Made by a program: the position numbers and the translations under genes. The notes beneath the pieces are model-generated. The model was not told the origin of the DNA. It was given only the letters and a program-made list of their open reading frames with translations, and did no database searches. From positions 1 through 35,095 of the forward strand of contig CAZCRG010000005.1 in the NCBI GenBank assembly GCA_964501105.1: 35,095 nt of DNA, read 5' to 3'. The DNA comes from BMS3B sp964501105 (lineage in GTDB: Archaea; Hydrothermarchaeota; Hydrothermarchaeia; Hydrothermarchaeales; BMS3B). Shown here piece by piece: positions 24,505 through 32,200 of the stretch; position 1 is the first letter of the stretch, and the number at the start of each line of letters is the position of its first letter.

Positions 24505-24660
24505 ATGAAAATTAAAGTTAATCCTGCTCATAACAAAAGGTTGTATAGAAATTTTTCAAGCTTTTTTGTTGCTCTACTGGTAATTTTTATGGTTATGGCA
24601 GTTGCAGGGTGTGGTGGAGGAGGTCAAAAGGAGGGACCCGAGTGGAGAACAAAGGAATGA
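24505..24660 (+). CDS. 51-residue predicted lipoprotein
   Basis: A complete short gene with a basic N-terminus (KRLYRNFSS) and a hydrophobic helix (FVALLVIFMVMAV). A lipobox VAGC with Cys36 precedes GGGGQKEGPEWRTKE and a stop, so the mature part is only 16 residues. A TATA box CTTATAAAT (24460-24468) suits transcription starting near 24490, and a purine-rich GAGATGGGATCTGG precedes the ATG. The lipobox and flexible Gly linker look real, but so short a mature lipoprotein is odd. It may be the cut-off start of a larger lipoprotein such as the next gene, 34 bases downstream. Confidence 0.5.
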   Translation: MKIKVNPAHNKRLYRNFSSFFVALLVIFMVMAVAGCGGGGQKEGPEWRTKE

Positions 24661-24694
24661 AATAAAGGGCAAGTATCAAAAGAGGCGGTGAGGA

Positions 24695-25507
24695 GTGAGG
24701 CCAGAAACCCTTGCAATAATTCTGTTGTTAGTATGTGGATGTGCCACAGAATCACAAATCTCTGAGCCAGCTACGCCTACACCAGAACAGCCTATGGAAA
24801 AAAGTATCGAAACCCCATCGGAAAGGTTAATCTTCCAATATCCAGAGAATTATCCGCAAATCATCAAAAAGAAGGAAGTTGTGCCTTCAGATGAATCATT
24901 AAGAAATTGGGAAAACTTTACATCTCTATATGGTGGGAGATGGGAAATAGAGTGGGACGAGTATAGGGATGCTCCTCAGTATATCCGAGGAAATTATCCG
25001 ATAGGTCATTTTGGTGTCTCAGAGCTCATGATAAACATCTCTAGAGAATTTTTGGAAAATCACACAGATTTATTTAAAATTAATACATCCTCATTGGTTT
25101 TCACTAGGGTTACAGGAGATTATAGTTCGGCAACCGTTTTCTTCCAACAATATTACAAAGGAATTCCGGTATATTTCTCCAAAGGTACGGTATGGTTCAA
25201 TAAGGAAAAGAGGTCCATCGAAGCCCTTTCTTTGAGATACATCCCAGATATCAACATTTCAACGAATCCTACTATTTCCAAGGAGGAAGCCATAGGCATT
25301 GCAAGCTCGAACTATGATTCACCTATGCCTCAATATGAACCCAAAAATATCCACGAACTCACCATTCTCGGTGTGTATCCAATAATTGAAAATGAGAGCA
25401 TTCAATGCCACTTAACTTGGAAGATACCATTTCACTGGAAGACTTATTATATTGATGCCTATGATGGAAGCATACTCTCAATAGGTCAAAACGTAATGGC
25501 TAGTTAA
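24695..25507 (+). CDS. Lipoprotein with FTP/PepSY-like domain
   Basis: A 270-residue predicted cell-surface lipoprotein. The signal peptide is MRPETLAIILLLVCGC with the lipidated Cys16 in VCGC. A Pro/Glu/Thr-rich linker follows to about residue 50. The C-terminal half contains VTGDYSSATVFFQQYYKGIPVYFSKGTVWF, typical of the fungalysin/thermolysin propeptide (FTP) fold. TISKEEAIGIASSNY and LTWKIPFHWKTYYIDAYDGSIL complete a PepSY-like repeat. No protease domain is attached, so it may be an inhibitor-like or stand-alone domain. The start is GTG 24695 after a GGTGAGGA signal. AT-rich codon use differs from the core genes. Confidence 0.7.
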   Translation: MRPETLAIILLLVCGCATESQISEPATPTPEQPMEKSIETPSERLIFQYPENYPQIIKKKEVVPSDESLRNWENFTSLYGGRWEIEWDEYRDAPQYIRGNYPIGHFGVSELMINISREFLENHTDLFKINTSSLVFTRVTGDYSSATVFFQQYYKGIPVYFSKGTVWFNKEKRSIEALSLRYIPDINISTNPTISKEEAIGIASSNYDSPMPQYEPKNIHELTILGVYPIIENESIQCHLTWKIPFHWKTYYIDAYDGSILSIGQNVMAS

Positions 25508-25563
25508 ATTTATGAGCCCGCCGTGTGCCCTGCTCCCTAACACCCCCGTCACTGCCCTGGCAA

Positions 25564-25950
25564 TTAAGCCAATCGTTTAATTCCTTTGACTTTATCGAAA
25601 TCACTATCAAAGGAAAGGATGTTTTTGATTTTCTTGGATTTCATCACAAGGACGGTGACAGCATCAGCCACTGAGAGGACCCCATCGTATTTCAGATAGA
25701 TATCCATAGCCCTGTCCAGCAGATCAACATTCACAAAAACTAAATCGCAATTGTCCTGCATGTACTCATAGAGGGCTATTCCCGCCTTACCCCCGCCCCG
25801 GGCCCCCACCACGGTTACGCTTTCAGAAATTATGAGGTCAGTGACAACCAAATGGGCGTCTGTATTTTCTGAGATTTCCCTGGCCCTTTCATGCCACTGG
25901 TCCTTCCGATCGGCTATGGCTATGAAATAGGACGAGTCCGCAAAAATCAA
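25564..25950 (-). CDS. vapC: VapC toxin (PIN-domain ribonuclease)
   Basis: A 128-residue PIN toxin starting at TTG 25950: MIFADSSYFIAIADRKDQWH. The acidic residues are Asp5, Glu43 (in IISESVTVVG), Asp96 (in LSVADAVTV) and Asp115 (in ILSFDSDFD), the standard PIN metal site. The TTG overlaps the vapB stop in TTGA, and GAGGGGAG lies just upstream. Longer frames up to 26079 only read through vapB in another phase. The DNA here is strikingly GC-rich (for example around 25785-25815), unlike neighbours, which points to recent acquisition. Confidence 0.88.
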   Translation of the reverse strand: MIFADSSYFIAIADRKDQWHERAREISENTDAHLVVTDLIISESVTVVGARGGGKAGIALYEYMQDNCDLVFVNVDLLDRAMDIYLKYDGVLSVADAVTVLVMKSKKIKNILSFDSDFDKVKGIKRLA

Positions 25951-26168
25951 AGCTCTCCCCTCTGGGCCTTCTTCTTGGAGACCACGGCGTCGCCCCCCAC
26001 GGAAATCATGCCTGTTATATCCTTCAGAGTTTTCCTTTTTCTTGGTTTCACTACCACTTCTCCGCCTTTCTCTTCCCATTCCAGGCTGTCCCCAGGCTCA
26101 AGGCCCAGCTTTTTCCTGATCTCCCTAGGCACAACAGTCTGGAACCCTTTTGAAATCTTTGTTTTCAT
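25947..26168 (-). CDS. vapB: VapB antitoxin (AbrB/SpoVT fold)
   Basis: A 73-residue antitoxin with the swapped-hairpin DNA-binding domain: MKTKISKGFQTVVPREIRKKLGLEPGDSLEWEE at residues 1-33. A linker KRKTLKDITGMI and a toxin-binding tail follow. ATG 26168 is chosen because GAGGAGG lies 6 bases upstream; GTG 26183 would place this signal inside the gene. Such antitoxins usually also repress their own promoter. Confidence 0.9.
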   Translation of the reverse strand: MKTKISKGFQTVVPREIRKKLGLEPGDSLEWEEKGGEVVVKPRKRKTLKDITGMISVGGDAVVSKKKAQRGEL

Positions 26169-26183
26169 GATAATCCTCCTCAC

Positions 26184-26579
26184 TTTGAGGGAATAATGTT
26201 CACAATGAAATAGATTATTGTGTCGAAAACTTCAGATGTCTCAGCTACCAAATTATCATGAACACCCAGATTTGGTGGGTAGGGAGGAATGGGAATCTGA
26301 CTTTTAACTCTTTATTCCGTTGAATATTATTGACCATCCGATGTGATCTCCTTTTTCTGACTTTAATAAGATTTGGTTGATTCTACACCTACAAAAGAAT
26401 AACTTCTCAATTTCAACAATCGCCGAACCCAAAAAATCTTTAATCATAGCTGTATGCCACCTTCGTGTGTGGCTCAAAGCAATACCCATCCTCTTTTACA
26501 GAACCCTGTCACGTATTCCTGCAGTCAACCTCTTTAGGCCAGAAGCACACTGAGCTACTATCAAGAGGGCATTGAATCT
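26184..26579. other. Gene-poor stretch between vapB and the broken DUF429 gene
   Basis: No intact gene is seen. On the minus strand the frame that follows the DUF429 stop continues for about 30 codons, and further on a 61-codon frame (26304-26489) encodes an unrecognised peptide with GSAIVEIEKLFFCRCRINQILLKSEK. These look like decaying coding DNA. The bases next to vapB contain its promoter region. Confidence 0.4.
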
Positions 26580-26804
26580 CTAGAAGTCTCTATTTAGCTC
26601 TCTATCAGCATCTCTTGCTCCCTGAGTGTTCTTAACTATCAGGGGCGCATCTATCCCAAGGAAAACCTCTCCTTTTTCCTCAAGGAAATCTACAATATCT
26701 TCAAGGCTCTTTAAAGCTGCAACCTCCACTCTACTCCCCTTTATTACTGCAATACCACTGTAGTTTTTCTCAGCCCAGGCAAGATCAATTCCAGCGAAGT
26801 ACAC
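26580..26804 (-). pseudogene. Truncated DUF429 protein (predicted RNase H-like)
   Basis: The first 74 residues match a DUF429 N-terminus: MYFAGIDLAWAEKNYSGIAVIKG, then VFLGIDAPLIVKNTQGARDADRELNRDF. A TAG at 26582-26580 then stops the frame. Reading past it gives RFNALL..., which fits the next family residues only briefly, so the gene has lost the rest (the family is usually about 200-250 residues). The N-terminal Asp of an RNase H fold is present, but the catalytic set cannot be complete. A TATA-like element shared with the divergent pilin gene lies at about 26814-26824. Confidence 0.65.
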
Positions 26805-26848
26805 AGCTCAGGAAAGCTTTATAACCTTTAAAAAAGAAATCTTATCTA

Positions 26849-27037
26849 ATGATAAAAGAACTGCTTTCATCAGAAGAGGGCCAGGTGAGCCTGGAGTTCA
26901 TCCTTCTTGTGGGTGGCGTTCTTGTGGCAGCCCTCACCATAATAGGTATTAGGGAGTCTTTGAGGTATCTGGGCAATGTTACCTCAAGCTGGGTAGAGCA
27001 GGAAAGGAACCTGAGCATTCAGAAGGTCACCAGGTGA
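26849..27037 (+). CDS. Small pilin-like protein with class III signal peptide
   Basis: A 62-residue protein beginning MIKELLSSEEG-QVSLEFILLVGGVLVAALTIIGI. The QxSxEF motif after Gly11, in front of the hydrophobic helix (about 17-37), is the class III signal peptide of euryarchaeal type IV-like pilins. It is expected to be cut after Gly11 by an EppA-type peptidase. The mature chain is only about 51 residues, so it may be a minor pilin or an adapter. TTTATAAC at 26817-26824 is about 28 bases before the ATG, suggesting a leaderless transcript. No pilus assembly genes are nearby. Confidence 0.75.
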   Translation: MIKELLSSEEGQVSLEFILLVGGVLVAALTIIGIRESLRYLGNVTSSWVEQERNLSIQKVTR

Positions 27038-27097
27038 CAATATTTTTTTTCTTGTTATTAACCAGATTATTTTTTAAAAGATTAAAAGAGGTTTAGT

Positions 27098-27883
27098 ATG
27101 AAGCGAGAAGTTCTTTTTATTGCCCTTGCCTTCCTGTTGCTGCTTTCAGGATGCACCTCTGAAAAGAAAGAGTATGTCAGTGCTCCAGAAGGTAGAGTTC
27201 AGGACTTTGAGCCAGAGGTTCCAGAGTACAAGATAAATGAGATACTCATTAATGCAAGAAGGCTTGACAATCAGTTTGTTGCCACCAGTGGGGTGGTTGA
27301 GGAAACAGTTTCAACTCAGAGCTACACCTATGCAAAAATAAAGGACGGCACTGGTGAGATATGGGTTGCAGGCCCCAGAACAGAGCTCAAACCAGGGGAT
27401 AAGGTTGAGCTTTATGGTGCCATGGTGCTTCTGAACTTTAATGCTCCAGCTCTGAATAAGACTCTTGATGTGCTTTTGATGGCTCAGAGCTTTACCTCAG
27501 GGGAGCCCTATTCCTTCCACGGTACACCTTCGGGAAGTGAGGCACCCCCAGTTAATATTTCAGTGGAGAAGCTTGAAGATGGCTACACCATTGGCGAGAT
27601 TTTAACTAATAGTGAAAAGCTTGCAGGCGGTGAGGTTAAGTTTAGAGCTGTAATAACAAAGGTACTGCCAGATATAATGGACAAAACCTGGATACATCTT
27701 CAGGACGGGACATCCAGTAATACCACTGGTGAAAATGACATAACTGTTACCTACTCGGGCAGCGAGGAATTTAAAGTGGGCGATGTTGTTGTTGTGAAGG
27801 GAGAGCTCAAGACCAATGTTGACATAGGCTCGGGCTACTTCTTCAGAGTCCTCATAGAGGATGCAGATATCCAGAAAGAGTGA
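27098..27883 (+). CDS. Lipoprotein with two OB-fold domains
   Basis: A 261-residue predicted surface lipoprotein. The signal peptide MKREVLFIALAFLLLLSGC has the lipobox LSGC with Cys19. The mature part repeats a motif twice: INEILINARRLDNQFVATSGVVEE...YAKIKDGTGEIWVAGP (about 46-115) and IGEILTNSEKLAGGEVKFRAVITKV...WIHLQDGT (about 164-210), each with a GDKVELYG/GDVVVVKG strand. This is the pattern of small OB-fold domains found in exported proteins of anaerobes. GAGG at 27089-27092 precedes the ATG. Ligand unknown. A T-rich run after the stop (about 27894-27911) may end transcription. Confidence 0.72.
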   Translation: MKREVLFIALAFLLLLSGCTSEKKEYVSAPEGRVQDFEPEVPEYKINEILINARRLDNQFVATSGVVEETVSTQSYTYAKIKDGTGEIWVAGPRTELKPGDKVELYGAMVLLNFNAPALNKTLDVLLMAQSFTSGEPYSFHGTPSGSEAPPVNISVEKLEDGYTIGEILTNSEKLAGGEVKFRAVITKVLPDIMDKTWIHLQDGTSSNTTGENDITVTYSGSEEFKVGDVVVVKGELKTNVDIGSGYFFRVLIEDADIQKE

Positions 27884-28106
27884 CCCCCTCAAATTTTTCT
27901 TTATTTTTTTAGTTCAACCCACACCAGTAGACAGGTGGTTTATAGGGTTTTTAGACTGAAATCAACTTTCACTTTATAGTCGGGTTTCATAAAATTACCA
28001 GGAGTAATTACAAAATACAAATAATATTTATGTTGGTAATCTAAGGAGTTATAGTTGCGAGAGGAAATCAGGTGGGCAGCTCGGCAATTTTGCTTGTGTG
28101 TTCTGA

Positions 28107-28134
28107 CACTTTCCTTCGTTATGAAGTGAAAGTG
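28107..28134. repeat. 11-bp hairpin in the gene-free stretch 27884-28248
   Basis: CACTTTC (28107-28113) plus CTTC (28114-28117) pair with GAAG (28123-28126) and GAAAGTG (28128-28134). A single bulged T and a GTTAT loop complete it. No T run follows on either strand, so it is not a normal terminator. It lies between the convergent OB-fold lipoprotein gene and purC. Confidence 0.5.
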
Positions 28135-28169
28135 GAAAGATAGCACAGCATTAAAGTTTGGGCTGTGGA

Positions 28170-28210
28170 CTCAAAGGGCAATGCCCGGGGAATGTAACAA
28201 TTCCTTTGAG
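28170..28210 (+). ncRNA. Candidate structured RNA: small three-way junction
   Basis: CTCAAA (28170-28175) pairs with TTTGAG (28205-28210). Inside, GGGC/GCCC (28176-28179/28183-28186) and GGAAT/ATTCC (28189-28193/28200-28204) form two more helices. No C/D boxes, ACA tail or tRNA features are seen. It may belong to one RNA with the 28107-28134 hairpin. The structure is read by eye; expression is unknown. Confidence 0.25.
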
Positions 28211-28248
28211 GCGTGTCTTAGAGTTCTGAGCCGCCTGACCTCAATTCG

Positions 28249-28947
28249 CTATTTTTCTATTCTCCTCTTTACTTCCCTGTAAAATTGGAGTACATCGCCG
28301 AGGTCTCTTCTGAATCTATCTTTATCCATTATTTCTTTTGTCTCTGCATCCCAGAAGCGGCAGGTGTCTGGACTTATCTCGTCAGCAAGAACCAGGTTGC
28401 CTTCAGTGTCGTAGCCAAATTCAAGCTTGAAGTCCACAAGAATTATCCCCTTCTCGAGAAGAAACTCTCTGAGAATTTCATTCGCCTTGAGTGTTATCCT
28501 CTTCATCTCCTTAAGCTCATCCTCAGAGCTAACAAGGCCCAGAGCAAGAGCTATATCTTCATTGATCATGGGGTCGTGGTATTCATCACTCTTGAGACCA
28601 AACTCAACCACTGGTGGCGAGAGCTCCTGCCCATCCCTGAAGGGATACCTTCTAACAAGGCTGCCTGTGGCGATATTTCTGCATATCACCTCAACTTTAA
28701 TAATCTCAACCTTCTTGGCAATATGCTTGTTGGGCTCCTCAAAACTTATAAAATGAGTTGGTATGCCTTCATTCCTGAGAAGCTCCATGAATTTTGCAGA
28801 TATCTCGGCGTTGAGTTTACCCTTTCCTGCTTTGGTATCCTTTTTTTCTCCATCGCCGGCAGTAATATCATCTCTGAACTCTATAACCACTCTATTCTCA
28901 TCAAGCTCATACACATTCTTTGCCTTTCCCTTGTAGATAAGTTTCAT
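28249..28947 (-). CDS. purC: SAICAR synthetase
   Basis: Joins CAIR and aspartate to SAICAR in purine synthesis. The 232 residues begin MKLIYKGKAKNVYELDENRVVIEFRDDITAGDG, with the ATP-binding Lys/Asp/Gly residues of the family. NIATGSLVRRYPF and DFKLEFGYDTEGNLVLADEISPDTCRFWD are both diagnostic. ATG 28947 is four bases after the carB stop; a TTG at 28959 would overlap carB and is less likely. It is the last gene of the carA-carB-purC operon. Confidence 0.97.
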   Translation of the reverse strand: MKLIYKGKAKNVYELDENRVVIEFRDDITAGDGEKKDTKAGKGKLNAEISAKFMELLRNEGIPTHFISFEEPNKHIAKKVEIIKVEVICRNIATGSLVRRYPFRDGQELSPPVVEFGLKSDEYHDPMINEDIALALGLVSSEDELKEMKRITLKANEILREFLLEKGIILVDFKLEFGYDTEGNLVLADEISPDTCRFWDAETKEIMDKDRFRRDLGDVLQFYREVKRRIEK

Positions 28948-28951
28948 TTTA

Positions 28952-31900
28952 TCACCCAAAATCCTCTAACCTGAGTTCATTGAAATGCTCTGAATAGTAC
29001 TCTTCCAGACTCCTTATGGCAATCTCACCCTTCTTAATACTCTCTATTGCCCTGCAGGCTGCTTCAGCAGCTGCAAGGGTTGTTATGTAGGGTATTTTGA
29101 GCTCCACAGCATACCTCCTTATGTAGAAGCCATCGCTGTAGGGCACTTTCCCTGCTGTGGGAGTATTTATTATCAGGTCAATCTCACGATTGAGCATCAG
29201 GTCTAAGACATTTGGCCTGCTGCCCTCGCTGACCTTCCTCACGAGTTTTGCTGGTATCCCCTTCTCTGCCAGGCATTTTAGTGTGCCGTCTGTGGCAAGT
29301 ATAGTGAATCCAAGCTCTTTGAGCCTTTTTGCTATTTCTGCTATATCCTTGCGGTGCCTCTTGGCAACACTTATAAACACCTTTCCTTCAGTTGGCAGAG
29401 TATTACCTGCTGCAATCTGAGCCTTGTAGTAGGCCCTGCCGAAGTCAAAATCTATCCCCATGACTTCGCCTGTGCTCTTCATCTCAGGTCCAAGTACAGG
29501 GTCAACGCCTGGAAGCTTCAGGAAGGGAAAGACAGCTTCCTTCACAGCCACATGCCTTATCTTCCTCTCACCAATAAAGCCAAGCTCTCTGAGCTTTTTG
29601 CCCAGCATAACCTTGGTGGCAAGCTTGGCTAAAGGTACGCCAATTGCTTTGCTCACATAGGGCACAGTTCTTGAAGCCCTGGGATTTGCCTCAAGCACAT
29701 AAACCTCACCGTCTTTGACTGCATACTGCACATTAAGGAGGCCCTTAACTCTCAGCTCTCTCGCCAGCTTTATAGTGTAATCTTTAATTCTTCCTATTAC
29801 ATCTCTGCCAATATTCTGGGGTGGGAGTACGCAGGCACTATCTCCAGAGTGCACGCCAGCATGCTCAATATGTTCCATAATTCCGCCAATAAAAACATCC
29901 TCGCCGTCGCTTACAGCATCCACATCTATCTCAATGGCATTTTCGAGGAACTTGTCCACAAGAACAGGGTGCTCCTCACTGACCTCAATGGCCTCCTGCA
30001 TATACCTTTCAAGCTGAGACTCATCATATACTATCTCCATGGCTCTTCCGCCCAGGACATAGCTGGGCCTCACCAGCACAGGATAGCCAATTCTCTCTGC
30101 AATCTCCTTGGCACCCTCTACACTGGTTGCAGTACCATAGTCAGCCTGAGGTATTCCAAGCTTTTTGAGCACCTCTGTGAACCTTTCCCTGTCCTCTGCT
30201 CTGTCTATATCTTCTGGCGAGGTGCCCAGGATATTGATACCCTTTTTAGCCAGAGGCATAGCGAGGTTAAGAGGTGTCTGTCCACCAAACTGCACTATTA
30301 CCCCGTGGACATCCTCCTTTTCAATTATCTCAAGAACATCTTCCAGAGTTATGGGCTCAAAGTAGAGCCTGTCGCTGGTGTCATAGTCAGTGGAAACAGT
30401 TTCGGGGTTATTATTTACTATAATGCTCTCAATACCCTCTTCGCGAAGAGCCAGAGATGCATGGACACAGCAGTAGTCAAACTCTATACCCTGAGCAATT
30501 CTTATGGGCCCTCCGCCTATAATCATAACCTTCTTTCCTTTGCCGGGTTTAACCTCATGGACACTCTCATAGGTGGAGTAATAGTAGGGCGTCTTTGCCT
30601 CAAATTCGGCAGCGCAGGTGTCCACCATTTTAAAGGCTGGGGTAAGGCTGAGCTTCTTTCTTTTCTTTCTGATCTGCTCCTCTTTCCCTTTAAGAAGGTA
30701 AGCAATCTGAAAATCGCTGAAGCCAAGGATTTTTGCTTCCTTGAGGAGCTTCTCAGGTACTGTTTCCAGGGTATATTCTGAGAGAGTCCTCTCCATCTTC
30801 AGTATATTATCAATTTTGTGAATAAAGAAGGGTGAAATCTTTGTGAGCTCCACAATTCTTTCAACAGGCATTCCTGCTCTCAGGGCGTCATAAATGTAGA
30901 ATATTCTCTTATCAGTGGGGTTTGCAAGTTCCTTTTCAATCTTCTTCAGGTCAGTTTCATAGATTCTGCCATCGCAGCATAAACCATAACGCTTTATGTC
31001 CAGACTCCTTATGGCCTTCTGAAGGCTCTCCTCAAAGGTTCTGCCTATGGCCATAACCTCGCCAGTGCTTTTCATTTGCGTACCTATGAGCTTGTCAGCT
31101 TCTCTGAACTTGTCAAAGGGCCACCTTGGAATCTTTGTGACAATATAGTCCAGAGCAGGCTCAAAGCTGGCAGGTGTTTCCTTTGTGACGTCGTTGGGAA
31201 TCTCATCAAGAGTCAGGCCAACTGCAATCTTTGCAGAGATCTTTGCTATGGGGTAGCCTGTGGCTTTACTGGCAAGAGCAGAGCTTCTTGAAACCCTTGG
31301 ATTAACCTCTATAACCTGATATTCCCACTTTTCAGGATTAACTGCAAACTGAATATTGCAGCCGCCAGCAATTTTGAGAGCCCTTATTATCTTCAGAGCA
31401 GCACTTCTAAGAATCTGATGCTCCCTGTCGCTCAGTGTCTGAGCTGGAGCAACAACTATACTCTCTCCTGTGTGAATCCCCATGGGGTCAATATTCTCCA
31501 TGTTGCAGATTGTGATGCAGTTGTCTCTTGTATCACGCATAACCTCGTACTCGTACTCATACCATCCAAGGAGAGATTTCTCAATGAGGACCTGATTTAC
31601 CATGCTTGCCTTTAAGCCACGTGAAGCTATCTCTTCCAGCTCTCTTCTGTTGTAAGCCACGCCTCCTCCTGTTCCACCTAAGGTGTAGGCAGGTCTTATT
31701 ATCACAGGGTAGCCAATCTTCTCTGCAGCTTCTACAGCTTCTTCGAGGCTCTCCACAGCATAGCTCTCCGGGATGGGCTCGCCTATCTCCCTCATAAAGG
31801 AGGCAAAAAGGTCTCTATCTTCAGCCCTCTTTATTGTCTCGACGTTTGTTCCCAGAACCTCCACGCCATACTTCTCAAAAACTCCAGCTTCAGCAAGCTG

Positions 31901-32200
31901 GGCAGTTAAGTTCAAACCAGTCTGCCCGCCCATTGTTCCAAGGAATCCATCTGGTCTCTCCTTTTCTATTATCCTTGCTACAATCTCTGGAGTTAAAGGC
32001 TCAAGGTATATTTTATCTGCAATCTCACTGTCAGTCTGGATTGTGGCAGGATTTGAATTGACAAGTATGACCTCATAGCCCTCTGCTCTCAGGGACTTGC
32101 AGGCCTGGCTGCCTGAATAGTCAAATTCAGCAGCCTGACCTATAATTATGGGCCCTGAGCCTATAACCATTATCTTCTTAATATCATCTCTTTTTGGCAT
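28952..32200 (-). CDS. carB: Carbamoyl-phosphate synthase large subunit
   Basis: Makes carbamoyl phosphate from bicarbonate, ammonia (delivered by CarA) and two ATP, feeding pyrimidine and arginine synthesis. The 1082 residues comprise two ATP-grasp halves, each opening with an IGxGPI..AAEFDYSG or ..GIEFDYC motif (MVIGSGPIIIGQAAEFDY; MIIGGGPIRIAQGIEFDY). An oligomerisation domain separates them and a C-terminal MGS-like allosteric domain follows (about 935-1060). The start MPKRDDIKKI at ATG 32200 overlaps carA by 17 bases; a longer frame from 32230 adds a non-family leader. Unlike some archaea, carB is one undivided gene. Confidence 0.97.
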   Translation of the reverse strand: MPKRDDIKKIMVIGSGPIIIGQAAEFDYSGSQACKSLRAEGYEVILVNSNPATIQTDSEIADKIYLEPLTPEIVARIIEKERPDGFLGTMGGQTGLNLTAQLAEAGVFEKYGVEVLGTNVETIKRAEDRDLFASFMREIGEPIPESYAVESLEEAVEAAEKIGYPVIIRPAYTLGGTGGGVAYNRRELEEIASRGLKASMVNQVLIEKSLLGWYEYEYEVMRDTRDNCITICNMENIDPMGIHTGESIVVAPAQTLSDREHQILRSAALKIIRALKIAGGCNIQFAVNPEKWEYQVIEVNPRVSRSSALASKATGYPIAKISAKIAVGLTLDEIPNDVTKETPASFEPALDYIVTKIPRWPFDKFREADKLIGTQMKSTGEVMAIGRTFEESLQKAIRSLDIKRYGLCCDGRIYETDLKKIEKELANPTDKRIFYIYDALRAGMPVERIVELTKISPFFIHKIDNILKMERTLSEYTLETVPEKLLKEAKILGFSDFQIAYLLKGKEEQIRKKRKKLSLTPAFKMVDTCAAEFEAKTPYYYSTYESVHEVKPGKGKKVMIIGGGPIRIAQGIEFDYCCVHASLALREEGIESIIVNNNPETVSTDYDTSDRLYFEPITLEDVLEIIEKEDVHGVIVQFGGQTPLNLAMPLAKKGINILGTSPEDIDRAEDRERFTEVLKKLGIPQADYGTATSVEGAKEIAERIGYPVLVRPSYVLGGRAMEIVYDESQLERYMQEAIEVSEEHPVLVDKFLENAIEIDVDAVSDGEDVFIGGIMEHIEHAGVHSGDSACVLPPQNIGRDVIGRIKDYTIKLARELRVKGLLNVQYAVKDGEVYVLEANPRASRTVPYVSKAIGVPLAKLATKVMLGKKLRELGFIGERKIRHVAVKEAVFPFLKLPGVDPVLGPEMKSTGEVMGIDFDFGRAYYKAQIAAGNTLPTEGKVFISVAKRHRKDIAEIAKRLKELGFTILATDGTLKCLAEKGIPAKLVRKVSEGSRPNVLDLMLNREIDLIINTPTAGKVPYSDGFYIRRYAVELKIPYITTLAAAEAACRAIESIKKGEIAIRSLEEYYSEHFNELRLEDFG

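Noticed and set aside
27940..28146. 68-codon minus-strand frame between the OB-fold lipoprotein gene and purC
   Set aside because: The composition is not protein-like, it has no ribosome binding site, and its start lies just beyond the hairpin at 28107-28134. Treated as non-coding.
28285..28974. 229-codon open frame opposite purC
   Set aside because: Antisense shadow of purC, which is intact and operon-linked.
29849..30781. 310-codon open frame opposite carB
   Set aside because: Antisense to intact carB ATP-grasp sequence; no ribosome binding site and no family features.
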